Of a stretch of 64,000 nucleotides of DNA, positions 11,098-22,422 are shown in pieces. The stretch comes from Myoxocephalus aenaeus (Eukaryota > Chordata > Actinopteri > Perciformes > Cottidae). The stretch's first letter is position 1, and every line of letters starts with the position of its first letter. A program made the translations under genes and the position numbers. The stretch is taken from positions 85,001-149,000 of the forward strand of contig JBAMJR010000670.1 in the NCBI GenBank assembly GCA_038501785.1. The letters run 5' to 3'. The notes below the pieces were generated by a model. That model was not told the origin of the DNA and searched no databases. It saw nothing but the letters and a program-made list of their open reading frames with translations.

Positions 11098-11320
11098 CTC
11101 TGTTGTGAGCTGAAGTCCATGAAGAACTGTGACACACACACACCACACACACCACACACACCACACACACCACACACACCACACACACACACTCTGTTGT
11201 GAGCTGAAGTCCATGAAGAACTGTGACACACACACACACACACACCACACACACCACACACCACACACACACACACAGACTCTGTTGTGAGCTGAAGTCC
11301 ATGAAGAACTGTGACACACA
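11098..11320. repeat. Three tandem copies of a 90-bp unit with CA tracts
   Basis: TGTTGTGAGCTGAAGTCCAT occurs at about 11101, 11193 and 11283. Each copy is followed by AGAACTGTGAC and an impure CA tract of varying length. Confidence 0.9.
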
Positions 11321-11322
11321 CA

Positions 11323-11690
11323 CCCCTCGTCCCCTCTCGTCTCCTCTCGTCTCCTCTCGTCTCCTCTCGTCTCCTCTAGTCCCCTCGTCTCCTCTCTAGT
11401 CCCCTCGTCTCCTCTCTAGTCCCCTCGTCTCCTCTCTCGTCCCCTCGTCTCCTCTCTCGTCTCCTCTCTCGTCTCCTCTCTCGTCTCCTCTCTCGTCTCC
11501 TCTCTCGTCTCCTCTCGTCTCCTCTCGTCTCCTCTCGTCTCCTCTCGTCTCCTCTCGTCTCCTCTCGTCTCCTCTCGTCTCCTCTCGTCTCGTCTCGTCC
11601 TCTCTGGTCCTCTCGTCTCGTCTCCTCTCGTCCTCTAGTCTCCTCTCTGGTCTCCTCTCTGGTCCCCTCGTCTCCTCTCGTCCTCTCTGT
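11323..11690. repeat. Homopyrimidine minisatellite (CTCGTCTCCT type)
   Basis: About 365 bp made almost wholly of C and T with regular G in CTCGTCTCCT-like decamers. Strand asymmetry is extreme. Confidence 0.9.
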
Positions 11691-11825
11691 CTGACTGGTG
11701 TCTGTTGAGCTGCAGCTCATCTAAAGTTCGGCAGAGATCACTTTCCTAATGACTTTAATTTCACAATCAAAGACCAGCTGATAGTCATGTGACCTGCAGG
11801 TGGTTTGTTGGGACACGGAACAAAG

Positions 11826-12136
11826 GAGTGAGGGGGTGAGGGGATGAGGGGGTGAGGGGGTGAAGGGATGAGGGGATGAGGGGGTGAAGGGATGAGGGGG
11901 TGAGGGGGTGAAGGGATGAAGGGGTGAGGGGATGAGGGGGTGAGGGGGTGAGGGGGTGAAGGGATGAGGGGGTGAGGGGATGAGGGGGTGAGGGGGTGAA
12001 GGGGTGAGGGGGTGAGGGGGTGAAGGGGTGAGGGGATGAGGGGGTGAAGGGATGAAGGGGTGAGGGGGTGAAGGGATGAGGGGGTGAAGGGGATGAGGGG
12101 GTGAAGGGGTGAGGGGGTGAAGGGGTGAAGGGGTGA
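11826..12136. repeat. Purine-rich 8-bp minisatellite (GAGGGGGT type)
   Basis: About 38 units of GAGGGGGT, GAGGGGAT, GAAGGGAT and GAAGGGGT; the plus strand is G-rich throughout. Confidence 0.92.
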
Positions 12137-12529
12137 GCCTGGGCTACAAGAATATGTACGCCGTGTGTTCAAGTCAAACACCAAAGTTATGAATGACTAT
12201 AAAAAGCGATTTTAGAGAAATATGACTTACTGTTACTCAATGTTTTACGCGCCGTATCCGCATTGCTAATAGTTATAATGATATTTATTGGACTAACTAC
12301 ATGACTAAACTACTCAACACAAAATAAATGAATAAACCATAAAATAAAATAAATGAATGCAATGAATAAATAATATGATGAAGAGTAGAAAGAATAACAA
12401 CGAACCAGAAATAAATGTAGAACCAGATTCAATAATTTTCTCCCATTTCAACTCCAGGAAAAGAGGCGGAGCCAATTAATACACAAAGATCTCATGTATT
12501 CATAACAACAGCATCACAGAACCAGGAGG

Positions 12530-13330
12530 AGGATGAATCATCATAAATATCACAACACAATCACTATTGCATCATCTACGGACCAAATAATGACGACTCG
12601 TCCTTTTTCCACACTGTTTCTCTCCCTCCATCTGTCTGCCTCTCCAGTAACAATCAGAGGAGATTTCAATGCATTCATAAACCATCATCAGACAGATGAA
12701 GTCATTCAAACCACAGAAACCATTACACACTTCACTGGTTTTGGTCTTGTTGATGGTTGGCCATTCAAACACCCGACCGTGAGACAAAGTTCCTTCTTCT
12801 CTCCGTTCATCTCTCCTTCTCCTGTATGACTTCTTTTAATCAGGAACTCATAAATCTCTCCAACATACCAATACATCCCATAATCATGAGGCCATGCGCT
12901 CCCTCACCTGGAGTATCACCACTCTCCACATCTCCCAGTAGAGGTACCACATCTCCCAGTAGAGGTACCACAGCTCCCAGTAGAGGTACCACATGCTCAC
13001 TGGGACTCTGATCCTCATGGAGAGAGAGAGGGCGTCCGGCCTTGAAACACATGACTCAGCAGAAATATCAGCATCACTACTTTTGGAAACAGGGAAAGTG
13101 GAATGAAGAGGAAACATCATATCATATTCAAACAAGAACAAGAAAGACAACGAACAGGAAACATTAAAACTAAAGATTAAAGAACGAGAACATCAACACT
13201 AATAATCCCTCAGCCCAAAGTCAAGATGATTTATGGAAATACAAATCACAACTGAACTCAAAACAACTCAAACAGACTCTGACACCAACATTTTGAATAC
13301 AGCAATAAATCTGTAAAACAGCAGTTCAAC
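12530..13330 (+). pseudogene. Decayed L1-type LINE, endonuclease region
   Basis: Split over two frames, the plus strand encodes an APE-type endonuclease: YGPNNDDSSFFHT in one frame, then RGDFNAFIN and LVDGW ... SSFFSPF in another (the GDFN catalytic motif and the following strand). A weak continuation runs to about 13310. Three 22-bp direct repeats (12928-12994) interrupt it. Frameshifts and the absent RT show it is dead. Confidence 0.65.
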
Positions 13331-13344
13331 CACATGAAGTGAAA

Positions 13345-14213
13345 CAAGGAGAACATAACAAGGAGAACATAACTAGGTCAACATAACAAGGAGAACATAA
13401 CAAGGGGAACATAACAAGGAGATCATAACTAGGAGAACATAACTAGGGGAACATAACAAGGAGAACATAACTAGGAGAACATAACAAGGAGATCATAACT
13501 AGGTCAACATAACAAGGAGAACATAACTAGGTCAACATAACAAGGAGATCATAACTAGGTCAACATAACAAGGAGAACATAACTAGGTCAACATAACAAG
13601 GAGATCATAACTAGGTCAACATAACAAGGAGATCATAACTAGGTCAACATAACAAGGAGAACATAACTAGGAGAACATAACAAGGAGATCATAACTAGGT
13701 CAACATAACAAGGGGAACATAACAAGGAGAACATAACTAGGAGAACATAACTAGGAGAACATAACTAGGAGAACATAACTAGGAGAACATAACAAGGAGA
13801 ACATAACTAGGAGAACATAACTAGGAGAACATAACAAGGGGAACATAACTAGGAGAACATAACTAGGTCAACATAACTAGGTCAACATAACAAGGAGATC
13901 ATAACAAGAGATCATAACTAGGAGAACATAACAAGGAGAACATAACAAGGAGAACATAACTAGGAGAACATAACTAGGAGAACATAACTAGGAGAACATA
14001 ACAAGGAGAACATAACTAGGAGAACATAACAAGGAGAACATAACTAGGAGATCATAACAAGGAGATCATAACAAGGAGATCATAACTAGGAGAAGATAAC
14101 TAGGAGAACATAACTAGGAGAACATAACTAGGAGAACATAACTAGGAGAACATAACTAGGAGAACATAACTAGGAGAACATAACTAGGAGAAGATAACTA
14201 GGAGAACATAACA
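13345..14213. repeat. 14-bp minisatellite, about 62 copies
   Basis: The unit is GAACATAACTAGGA, with AACAAGG, GATCATAAC and GTCAACATAAC variants. Very regular for 870 bp. Confidence 0.95.
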
Positions 14214-14215
14214 AG

Positions 14216-14275
14216 GTTTGTGGCTGACTGCAGGGTTGGTGGTTCGAACCCAGCCGAGGGCAAAGACGATGCTGT
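14216..14275 (+). mobile_element. tRNA-like B box, probable SINE fragment
   Basis: GGTTGGTGGTTCGAACCCAG contains a canonical RNA polymerase III B box (GGTTCGAACCC). No matching A box, acceptor stem or cloverleaf is visible, so this looks like a piece of a tRNA-derived SINE rather than a tRNA gene. Confidence 0.4.
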
Positions 14276-14584
14276 CATGTCACCATTTCTATGTGGAGAG
14301 TTTGTATTTAAGATCATAAGAAATAATAAAGCTTCAACCAAATTTCCGATTGCAAGACTTTTATTGAAATAGCAAACAAAATAAATGGCAAATAATAAAT
14401 ACAGAAATAAGATGGCAAATGATAATAAATAAACATAAATATATATATACATATTATAAAATCAAACAATAAAATGTCCCTCATCCCCTTGTGTCTGTCC
14501 CTCATCTCTTCCCTCCACAGTTTTCCCACCAACAGACGTGAATACGTCACTCCATACAGTCGAGTGGTCAGTGTGATCTTCTGG

Positions 14585-15043
14585 GCTGGCCACACTTCCT
14601 GCAGAAGGACCGCGTGATCGGCTTCAGTGTTTTGCTGCCGGGCCTCCTTCCTCTTCCTGTAGGCCGTGGACGTTCCAGGAAGAGGAGGCTGACTGGCAGG
14701 AGGAGGACGGGGGGCCTGGATGAGGGTCCTGGCTGCTCATCAGGGACCTCAACTCTTCATCAAACAATAAGTCACAGTACTGATTATAAGCGCCGTCCGG
14801 GTGGCTGCAGGCGGCGCCGAGGGAACTGGTGACTCTGCACCAGGTGGTCTTGGTCCTGCGTGGCCTCCAGCTGCTCCTCGTCTGTGGGCTCATGCAGCGC
14901 CGCAGAGTCACCAGCTCCAGGATGCGGTGAGGAGGAGGAGCCTGTACATCTGAGGCGTAAAGAGAAATAAACGTTTCAGTGAGATGAAACGATGAGTGTT
15001 GTGTTAATATTGAGAGACAGACACACATTGAGCAAAGCTGCAA
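14585..15043 (-). other. Unassigned minus-strand open region
   Basis: The minus strand is open for 139 codons (to 14624), and a second frame over part of it is rich in acidic and glutamine residues. Both resemble the spacer between the N-terminus and the fingers of fish C2H2 proteins, and the region lies just 3' of a zinc-finger gene copy. Too weak to call a gene. Confidence 0.25.
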
Positions 15044-15159
15044 TTACAACTAAAAAATAAAAAAAAAGGTCAACAATAAAGTCAAGTATTTCTGTTGTTA
15101 CCTGAAGACAACTTGATGTTTTACTCACATTCCTCCACGTCAATTACCGCCTTGACCAG

Positions 15160-16455
15160 CTCTTCTCATGAGCTCATTGTGGTATTTCTTGTCACGCTGG
15201 ACAGCTGAATGTTTCTCCAGTTTGTGGATGGCCATGAGTCAGGACAGCGATCCTCTGGACTGACGTGATTTGTCACAGACTTCGCATCGACGTCTCTGGG
15301 TTCCAGAGCTTCCAGCGCATGCAGAGGAGCTGGTGGAAATACTTCCAGCAGCTTGAAGTACTTCCTCCCGGTCCTCTGAATGCGCTTCACGGTTGTGCAG
15401 AAGGTTCAGATCTGGTCGAGGTTGCAGAGTCTGGGCCGGGTCATCAGTCTCAGGTCCAGAAGAGTCTCCGGTTGCCTCATCAGAATCTGGTCCTGGATGT
15501 CAGTCTGGATCTGACTTCCTGGATGGTCCTGGTCTTTGAAAATCCACTTCAACGTCCATTTCCATCGGTTCAGTTTGTGTTTAATCCTGTGAGCTGTGAG
15601 CTTCCTCTTCAGCAGCTTCACTCTGTCCAGTGAAGTCCATCATCTGGGTTCTCCTGGTCAGTGTGTAGGAGCGCTGGGTTCTCCTGGTCAGTGTGTAGGA
15701 GCGCTGGGTTCTCCTAGTCAGTGTGTAGGAGCGCTGGGTTCTCCTGGTCGTAAATGAGAACCAACCTGCGCTGAGAAGCTGCGCGTTTGAAGACACGTTC
15801 CATCTGCTTCCGGTTTCTCTCTACCTGCTCTCTCGTCTGTGAAAGATCCTCCCGAAACCCTCCGAACATGATGGTCACGAGCTTGAAGATTTGATGTTCT
15901 CTACCTGCAGGTCGGCATGGGACCACCTGTTGCAATCATCACTGTTCTTAATGTTCTCTACCTGTGATTGTTCTACCTGCAGGTCGGCATGGAACCACCT
16001 GTTGCAAACATCACTGTTCTCTACCTGTGATTGTTCTACCTGCAGGTCGGCATGGGACCACCTGTTGCAACCGTCACACTGAATCTGAAAAAGTTAACAG
16101 TTAAACAGTTAAATTCACCCTAAACACAAATTGTATATACATTTGCAATTTTTCATTATTTAAACAAATAAGACATTGTTATTGTCATAGCTTGTAAAAT
16201 GTTATTTTGATTGACAGTCAACTATAGGAAAGGTCCTATTTGGTACAAATAAAATAGCAGGGCAGAGTACATGGACATATCCGAGTGGCTTAGTACAGAT
16301 ATGAAATGTTCCTCCAGACTTTGACGGAGGATAAAGCCTCTTTGTCCGATGTATTTATTTTTGAAAATACAAACATATTCCTCAAATCTTTAAACAAAGT
16401 AAACCATTTTGTTTGCATTGCCAAGATTAAAACAAGTGTCCCAGTGGCAGAGTAC

Positions 16456-16496
<41 letters not shown>

Positions 16497-16530
16497 CTCG
16501 ATACTAATACTGACTTATTATCTTTTTATA
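15160..16530 (-). pseudogene. C2H2 zinc-finger gene relic, copy A
   Basis: On the minus strand, from high to low coordinate: an N-terminal helix (MFGGFREDLSQTREQVERNR, near 15869), a 30-bp coding repeat in four copies (15646-15750), an acidic linker (DEATGDSSGPETDDPAQTLQ), and one finger beginning RRCEVCDKSRQ whose histidine end is broken by a stop. Further frameshifts follow. This is the layout of the many KRAB-less C2H2 genes of fish. A near-identical copy lies at 25000-26062 with only three 30-bp units. Three copies of an ACCTGCAGGTCGGCATGG-type unit sit at 15900-16075 (two in the other copy). Non-functional as read. Confidence 0.6.
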
Positions 16531-16671
16531 AATGCTCACTGATACCATCAGGATCGCTGCAGTGGAGATGAAACGTGGCGTGAAGATCTCCAGCAATACG
16601 TTTGTGAATGTGACGAATCTGCTGAGCAGACAGAAAACCTGTGAAGTGAACACAACGCGGAGGGAAACCAG

Positions 16672-17043
16672 CGGGGGGGCCTGAAACCAGCGGGGGGCCT
16701 GAAACCAGCGGGGGGCCTTGAAACCAGCGGGGGGCCTGAAACCAGCGGGGGGCCTGAAACCAGCGGGGGGCCTGAAACCAGCGGGGGGCCTGAAACCAGC
16801 GGGGGGCCTGAAACCAGCGGGGGGCCTGAAACCAGCGGGGGGCCTTGAAACCAGCGGGGGGCCTTGAAACCAGCGGGGGGCCTTGAAACCAGCGGGGGGC
16901 CTTGAAACCAGCGGGGGGCCTTGAAACCAGCCGGGGGCCTTGAAACCAGCGGGGGGCCTGAAACCAGCGGGGGGCCTGAAACCAGCGGGGGGCTTGAAAC
17001 CAGCGGGGGGCCTTGAAACCAGCGGGGGGCCTTGAAACCAGCG
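16672..17043. repeat. G-rich 18-bp minisatellite, about 20 copies
   Basis: The unit is GAAACCAGCGGGGGGCCT, with or without an extra T. Each unit has one G6 run, so many G runs are spaced about 12 nt apart on the plus strand. Confidence 0.94.
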
Positions 17044-17086
17044 GGTCCCTTTGATGTCAGGTACAACACATCGCCCCGCGGGTTTA

Positions 17087-17412
17087 ACGTGAGAAACAAA
17101 CGAGAACCAACCTGTGCTGAGAAGCTGCGCGTTGAAGACGCGTTCCATCAGCTTCCGGTGTCTCTCCAGCTGCTTCCGGTGTCTCTCCAGCTGCTTCCGG
17201 TGTCTCTCCAGCTGCTTCCGGTGTCTCTCCAGCTGCTTCCGGTGTCTCTCCAGCTGCTTCCGGTGTCTCTCCAGCTGCTTCCGGTGTCTCTCCAGCTGCT
17301 TCCGGTGTCTCTCCAGCAGCTTCCGGTGTCTCTCCAGCTGCTCTCTCGTTGGAAAGATCCTCCCGAAACCCTCCGAACATGATGTCAGGAGCCTGAAGAT
17401 TTGAGCCAGCAT
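17087..17412 (-). pseudogene. Zinc-finger gene N-terminal exon, copy B, with coiled-coil expansion
   Basis: Minus-strand frame MLAQIFRLLTSCSEGFGRIF, then ten tandem heptads LERHRKQ (first and last variant), then LMERVF and the same AQLLSTGW context seen downstream of this exon in copies A and D. Copies A and D have only EQVERNRKQMERVF here. The frame stays open into the G-rich array, but no fingers follow, so this is an isolated exon duplicate. Confidence 0.55.
17141..17346. repeat. 21-bp coding minisatellite, about 10 copies
   Basis: The plus-strand unit is CTGCTTCCGGTGTCTCTCCAG (21 bp), encoding the heptad LERHRKQ on the minus strand; one unit has CAGC instead of CTGC. Confidence 0.95.
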
Positions 17413-17432
17413 TGTTCACACAGACTCCGCAC

Positions 17433-17941
17433 TCAGACCGGTTCTTTATGTCTGGAAACCAGAAGGGCGCATTCTATGAAAACACGTTTCTGCCATAATT
17501 CAAAATTATGAGATAAAAAGTCATAATTGTCAAATTTAAAAAAAACATTTAGGATAAAAACATGAAACAAACTATATCTCCCCCTACCACCTCTAAAACA
17601 CAGACAGATAAAACAAGTGGGCGTCTGAAAAGAGACAAACACTGCATGTGGATTTAACTTCCCGTCACTGTTCTTAATGTTCTCTATCTGGCCGCCCAGC
17701 TTTTCTGAGATTGAGTGAGACACGGAGAAAAGCTCGTGATCTTCACAATAGAACAACTTTGATGTGACGTATCGAGTCTTGGCCAATCAGCGTTAAGATG
17801 TCTACAGCGGCTTCATTTCCCTCCCACCAGTTTCTGGCCAGGAGCGCGGCACTGGCAGGTCTACCTAGCAACACCGGACTACATCAAATACAGGACGTCC
17901 GTCACATCTAAAAAAGTTAAAACAAGTGTGTGTGTGTGTGT

Positions 17942-17980
<39 letters not shown>

Positions 17981-18630
17981 AAATACTTAGGGGTACAGAT
18001 GCACAATTAAAAAGGGTAACTAAATGAACTAACTAACAAAACCATGCAAAACAAAGCCAAGCAATACAAAACAATGAAAAACAAAACTAAGTAAACCAAA
18101 ACCATAAATATAAGTAAATTAGTGAGTCAAACAAAACAGCAGCGGTCAGCGTCTCTCACTGCACAATCCCCATCCAGAAGCTCTACGGGGAAGTGGGAAA
18201 CTCTGGAGCCTGACCTAGAGTAAGAGAGGATGAAGCCACAGCAGAGATGCCTCAACTCAGGAAGCTAAAGTCCACACCTACCGACGCCTGGGAGTCAGAG
18301 AGAGAGAAATAGGCAGCTCATGGTGTGGCTTATGTATGGTGGCCCAAACTAATTGGGAACCAGGAAGCAGGAGGGGCTAAGGCCTACTCAGCCCTACAGA
18401 AGCCCAGGAGGCACATTTCATGAGACTTAATAAATACATTTGAATGGTTTTCAGTGGAGGCCTTTATCAGTGGGTATAACTTAACCAAAAGCGTTACTTA
18501 AATAAGGCAGTTTCGTCAAACAAAAGCACCAGACCTCATGAACCACCAATGCTGATGCAGAAACAGTATTAGTGAACTGTTAAATGTTATGAGCTATAAC
18601 CCATCATGAGCAATACAAATGGACCACGGC
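17433..18630. other. Non-coding stretch with a TG/AT microsatellite
   Basis: A 117-codon minus-strand open frame (17433-17783) has no recognisable family. A compound (TG)n(AT)n repeat lies at 17927-17974. Nothing else recognised. Confidence 0.4.
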
Positions 18631-18633
18631 CTT

Positions 18634-19512
18634 TTGTACTGTGAGGAGGAGGTCTCAGGACCAGGACTGTGAGGAGGTCTCAGGACCAGGACTGTGAGGA
18701 GGAGGGCTCAGGACCAGGACTGTGAGGAGGTGGTCTCAGGACCAGGACTGTGAGGGGGAGGTCTCAGGACCAGGACTGTGAGGGGGAGGTCTCAGGACCA
18801 GGACTGTGAGGAGGAGGTCTCAGGACCAGGACTGTGAGGGGGAGGGCTCAGGACCAGGACTGTGAGGGGGAGGGCTCAGGACCAGGACTGTGAGGGGGAG
18901 GGCTCAGGACCAGGACTGTGAGGAGGAGGGCTCAGGACCAGGACTGTGAGGGGGAGGGCTCAGGACCAGGACTGTGAGGAGGAGGGCTCAGGACCAGGAC
19001 TGTGAGGAGGAGGGCTCAGGACCAGGACTGTGAGGAGGAGGGCTCAGGACCAGGACTGTGAGGGGGAGGGCTCAGGACCAGGACTGTGAGGAGGAGGGCT
19101 CAGGACCAGGACTGCGAGGAGGTGGTCTCAGGACCAGGACTGTGAGGAGGTGGTCTCAGGACCAGGACTGCGAGGAGGAGGTGGTCTCAGGACCAGGACT
19201 GCGAGGAGGAGGTCTCAGGACCAGGACTGCGAGGAGGTGGTCTCAGGACCAGGACTGCGGGGAGGTGGTCTCAGGACCAGGACTGCGGGGAGGTGGTCTC
19301 AGGACCAGGACTGCGGGGAGGAGGTCTCAGGACCAGGACTGTGAGGAGGAGGGCTCAGGACCAGGACTGTGAGGAGGAGGGCTCAGGACCAGGACTGTGA
19401 GGAGGTGGTCTCAGGACCAGGACTGTGAGGAGGAGGTCTCAGGACCAGGACTGTGAGGAGGAGGGCTCAGGACCAGGACTGTGAGGAGGAGGGCTCAGGA
19501 CCAGGACTGTTA
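18634..19512. repeat. 28-bp minisatellite, about 32 copies
   Basis: The unit is built from CTCAGGACCAGGACTGTG plus a variable GAGGAGG-type purine spacer (units of 25-31 bp). Confidence 0.95.
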
Positions 19513-20880
19513 GTAATCGTTAGTTGCAGTCCTAGTTTAGTTCTGTCCCGCTGTCCCATCGTCAAGTGTTTGAGTCTCTGGCAGACATGTTGAGCCTTTA
19601 TGAACCTTTAGTAAGTCAGCATGTATCAGTGTTGCAGGAAGTATCGCAGCCTGTTGTCATTCACCACTCGCTGCTTCTCTTGCTGTGGTTAAAAATTAAA
19701 AAAACTGGCTGCTGCAAATATGGAAGTAAACATTGAACTGAAGTTATTTTGGTGAAAACATTGGATGAACTTTTCAACTGTTTGAGAGCCGACATGAAAA
19801 CAATGAGAACAGATTAATTCAATTCAGTTTATTTTGTATAAAGAGCTTTACAATCGGTCAACAAAAGGTCAGAGGACATGAAGCAGAGGACAGAGGACAT
19901 GAAGCAGAGGACATGAAGCAGAGGACAGAGGTCATGAAGCAGAGGACATGAAGCAGAGGACATGAAGCAGAGGACAGAGGTCATGAAGCAGAGGACATGA
20001 AGCAGAGGACAGAGGTCATGAAGCAGAGGACATGAAGCAGAGGACAGAGGTCATGAAGCAGAGGACAGAGGTCATGAAGCAGAGGACATGAAGCAGAGGA
20101 CAGAGGACATGAAGCAGAGGACATGAAGCAGAGGACATGAAGCAGAGGACAGAGGTCATGAAGCAGAGGACAGAGGACATGAAGCAGAGGACATGAAGCA
20201 GAGGACAGAGGTCATGAAGCAGAGGACAGAGGACATGAAGCAGAGGACAGAGGACATGAAGCAGAGGACAGAGGACATGAAGCAGAGGACAGAGGACATG
20301 AAGCAGAGGACATGAAGCAGAGGTCATGAAGCAGAGGACAGAGGACATGAAGCAGAGGACATGAAGCAGAGGACAGAGGACATGAAGCAGAGGACAGAGG
20401 TCATGAAGCAGAGGACATGAAGCAGAGGACATGAAGCAGAGGACAGAGGACATGAAGCAGAGGACATGAAGCAGAGGACATGAAGCAGAGGACATGAAGC
20501 AGAGGACATGAAGCAGAGGACAGAGGACATGAAGCAGAGGACATGAAGCAGAGGACATGAAGCAGAGGACAGAGGACATGAAGCAGAGGACATGAAGCAG
20601 AGGACAGAGGACATGAAGCAGAGAACTTTACACGTCACAACTTTTTTTCCAATTCGCTACAAGCTTCACAAATGAAAGGGCGAGTTGTTTTTCTTATGAG
20701 GGCAATTCTTTTCACAAATAGAACATCTAAGGATCTCATTTCTATGGACAACAGCATGTTGTGTGAGATGCTGCTTTAATTTGAGGATCATCCGGTTCTC
20801 GTTCATGATGGCGTATGAAGACATGGTGCCGGACCACAGCGCCACCTTCCTCTCCACTTTGCGGGTGTGGTCGGACATCA
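19513..20880 (-). pseudogene. Zinc-finger gene relic, copy C (3' part, split by a minisatellite)
   Basis: 19513-19862 is nearly identical to 24435-24775, and 20626-20780 matches 24790-24940. The minus strand reads QHAVVHRNEILRCSICEKN, the 3' end of the finger region. A minisatellite (19866-20622) separates the two parts and is absent from copy D. No intact frame. Confidence 0.55.
19866..20622. repeat. Compound 14/21-bp minisatellite
   Basis: CATGAAGCAGAGGA (14 bp) alternates irregularly with a 21-bp form that adds CAGAGGT or CAGAGGA; about 43 units in total. Confidence 0.95.
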
Positions 20881-21451
20881 GCGGTCTGATGAGGTGATGA
20901 TGTCACGAACAGACCAGGCGGTGGAGATATGGACGCTCCACACAGCCGTCAGCGTCAGAGGATCCACCTCGGCCTTCCGATGCCGGACGACGCTACGCGA
21001 GGCTTGGGACGACCGTGAAGACGAGGCAGGTCGTAATTGTTCCTCACCCTCCCATGAGCCGTGCTCCGGCTTCCAGGTGAAAAAGGGTGAAGCTGATAGT
21101 ACTTTGGTGACGGCGTCTATGAGCTCGGGTTGAGGTGATGACGCCACAGGGACGGTCATCAGGTGACGTACTGGACGCCTCTGGCTCCGCCTTCATCCAC
21201 AGCCTCCGCTGCTGAGAGCACTTCCACTGAGCAACGTCATGATCATGAGCCGAGGCTGGTGTGGAGCATCGACAGAGACGGGAGGAGCTGCACATGAAGA
21301 AATGTGAAACCAAAGACAACATGTACAATAAGAGAATATACACTGAAGTGCTGGACGGTCTGGCATAACACAGAACAATATGGCAGCGACTGAAGGGGAA
21401 ACAGGACTACAGCCTTTGCCTCAACACATCGGGTTCCTGATCTTGTATCAG
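20881..21451. other. Stretch with no recognised feature
   Basis: Open minus-strand frames of about 93-99 codons occur (20878-21159, 21044-21343) without known motifs. Possibly spacer sequence of zinc-finger copy C. Confidence 0.3.
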
Positions 21452-21723
21452 GAGCTGAGGGCCGATGGAGAGCAGCTGAGGGCCGATGGAGAGCAGCTGA
21501 GGGGCCGATGGAGAGCAGCTGAGGGGCCGATGGAGAGCAGCTGAGGGGCCGATGGAGAGCAGCTGAGGGGCCGATGGAGAGCAGCTGAGGGGCCGATGGA
21601 GAGCAGCTGAGGGGCCGATGGAGAGCAGCTGAAGGGCCGATGGAGAGCAGCTGAGGGGCCGATGGAGAGCAGCTGAGGGGCCGATGGAGAGCAGCTGAGG
21701 GGCCGATGGAGAGCAGCTGAGGG
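21452..21723. repeat. 22-bp minisatellite, about 12 copies
   Basis: The unit contains GGGCCGATGGAGAGCAGCTG; the first two units are one G shorter. Copies are nearly identical, which suggests recent expansion. Confidence 0.94.
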
Positions 21724-21865
21724 TTCCAGGACGGTTGAACGCGAGGAAGATAATTACCTTTTACTGGAGCTTCAGCCACAAGGGGCTCATCTGGCTCAGC
21801 AGGTCTGGAAACATGACTTAGTCCTGTGTGCTGTAAAAACAACTCTGCCTCATTTGTGTCACACA

Positions 21866-21867
<2 letters not shown>

Positions 21868-21911
<44 letters not shown>
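21868..21911. repeat. (TG)n microsatellite
   Basis: About 22 TG units. Confidence 0.93.
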
Positions 21912-21913
<2 letters not shown>

Positions 21914-21996
21914 ACCTGTTGCTTCTGCACACTGAAAATACCCTTTACTGTAATTGCAAGTAGCTATTTTGTTTATTTATTGGAAAACCAATGTAT

Positions 21997-22418
21997 CGTA
22001 AACGTCGGGTTACAAGCCGCTCCTACGGCCGGTCAGTGTCCCAGCGGTAGCAAGCTAGTAGCAGCGCTACCTAGCGCTGCTGCTACCTAGCGCTGCTGCT
22101 GCTGCTGCTAGTTAGCACTGCTGCTGCTGCTGCTAGTTAGCACTGCTGCTGCTGCTGGTTAGCACTGCTGCTGCTGCTGCTGCTACCTAGCGCTGCTGCT
22201 GCTAGTTAGCGCTGCTGCTGCTGCTGCTGCTACTGCCCGCGTCCCCTCTGCCCAAGTCGGGTGTCGAGCCTGGTCCCGCTACCGTCGGTGGTTTTCGGGG
22301 AGCTAGCGGAAGTTAGCGGCGAAGTAACGGAGCGCTAGCAGGAGCCCCAGCTGGCTACAGCGGGGAGCTAACGGGACACTGACCGAAGGTAGTAGCGGCT
22401 CGTAACCCGACGTTTACG
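21997..22418. mobile_element. MITE with about 45-bp terminal inverted repeats and GTAT target duplication
   Basis: The left end, CGTAAACGTCGGGTTAC, and the right end, GTAACCCGACGTTTACG, are exact inverted repeats, and pairing continues with few mismatches to GGTCAGTGTCCC / GGGACACTGACC. Both ends are flanked by GTAT (21993-21996 and 22419-22422). No transposase is inside; the interior is a CTG-repeat tract and GCTAG-rich sequence. Superfamily not assigned. Confidence 0.8.
22050..22235. repeat. (CTG)n tracts interrupted by TAGTTAGCA / TACCTAGCG
   Basis: Blocks of 3-7 CTG triplets are separated by short CTAGTTAGCA or CTACCTAGCG spacers, inside the MITE. Confidence 0.9.
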
Positions 22419-22422
22419 GTAT

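Noticed and set aside
14216..14275. tRNA gene
   Set aside because: A B box is present, but no A box, anticodon arm or acceptor stem could be folded.
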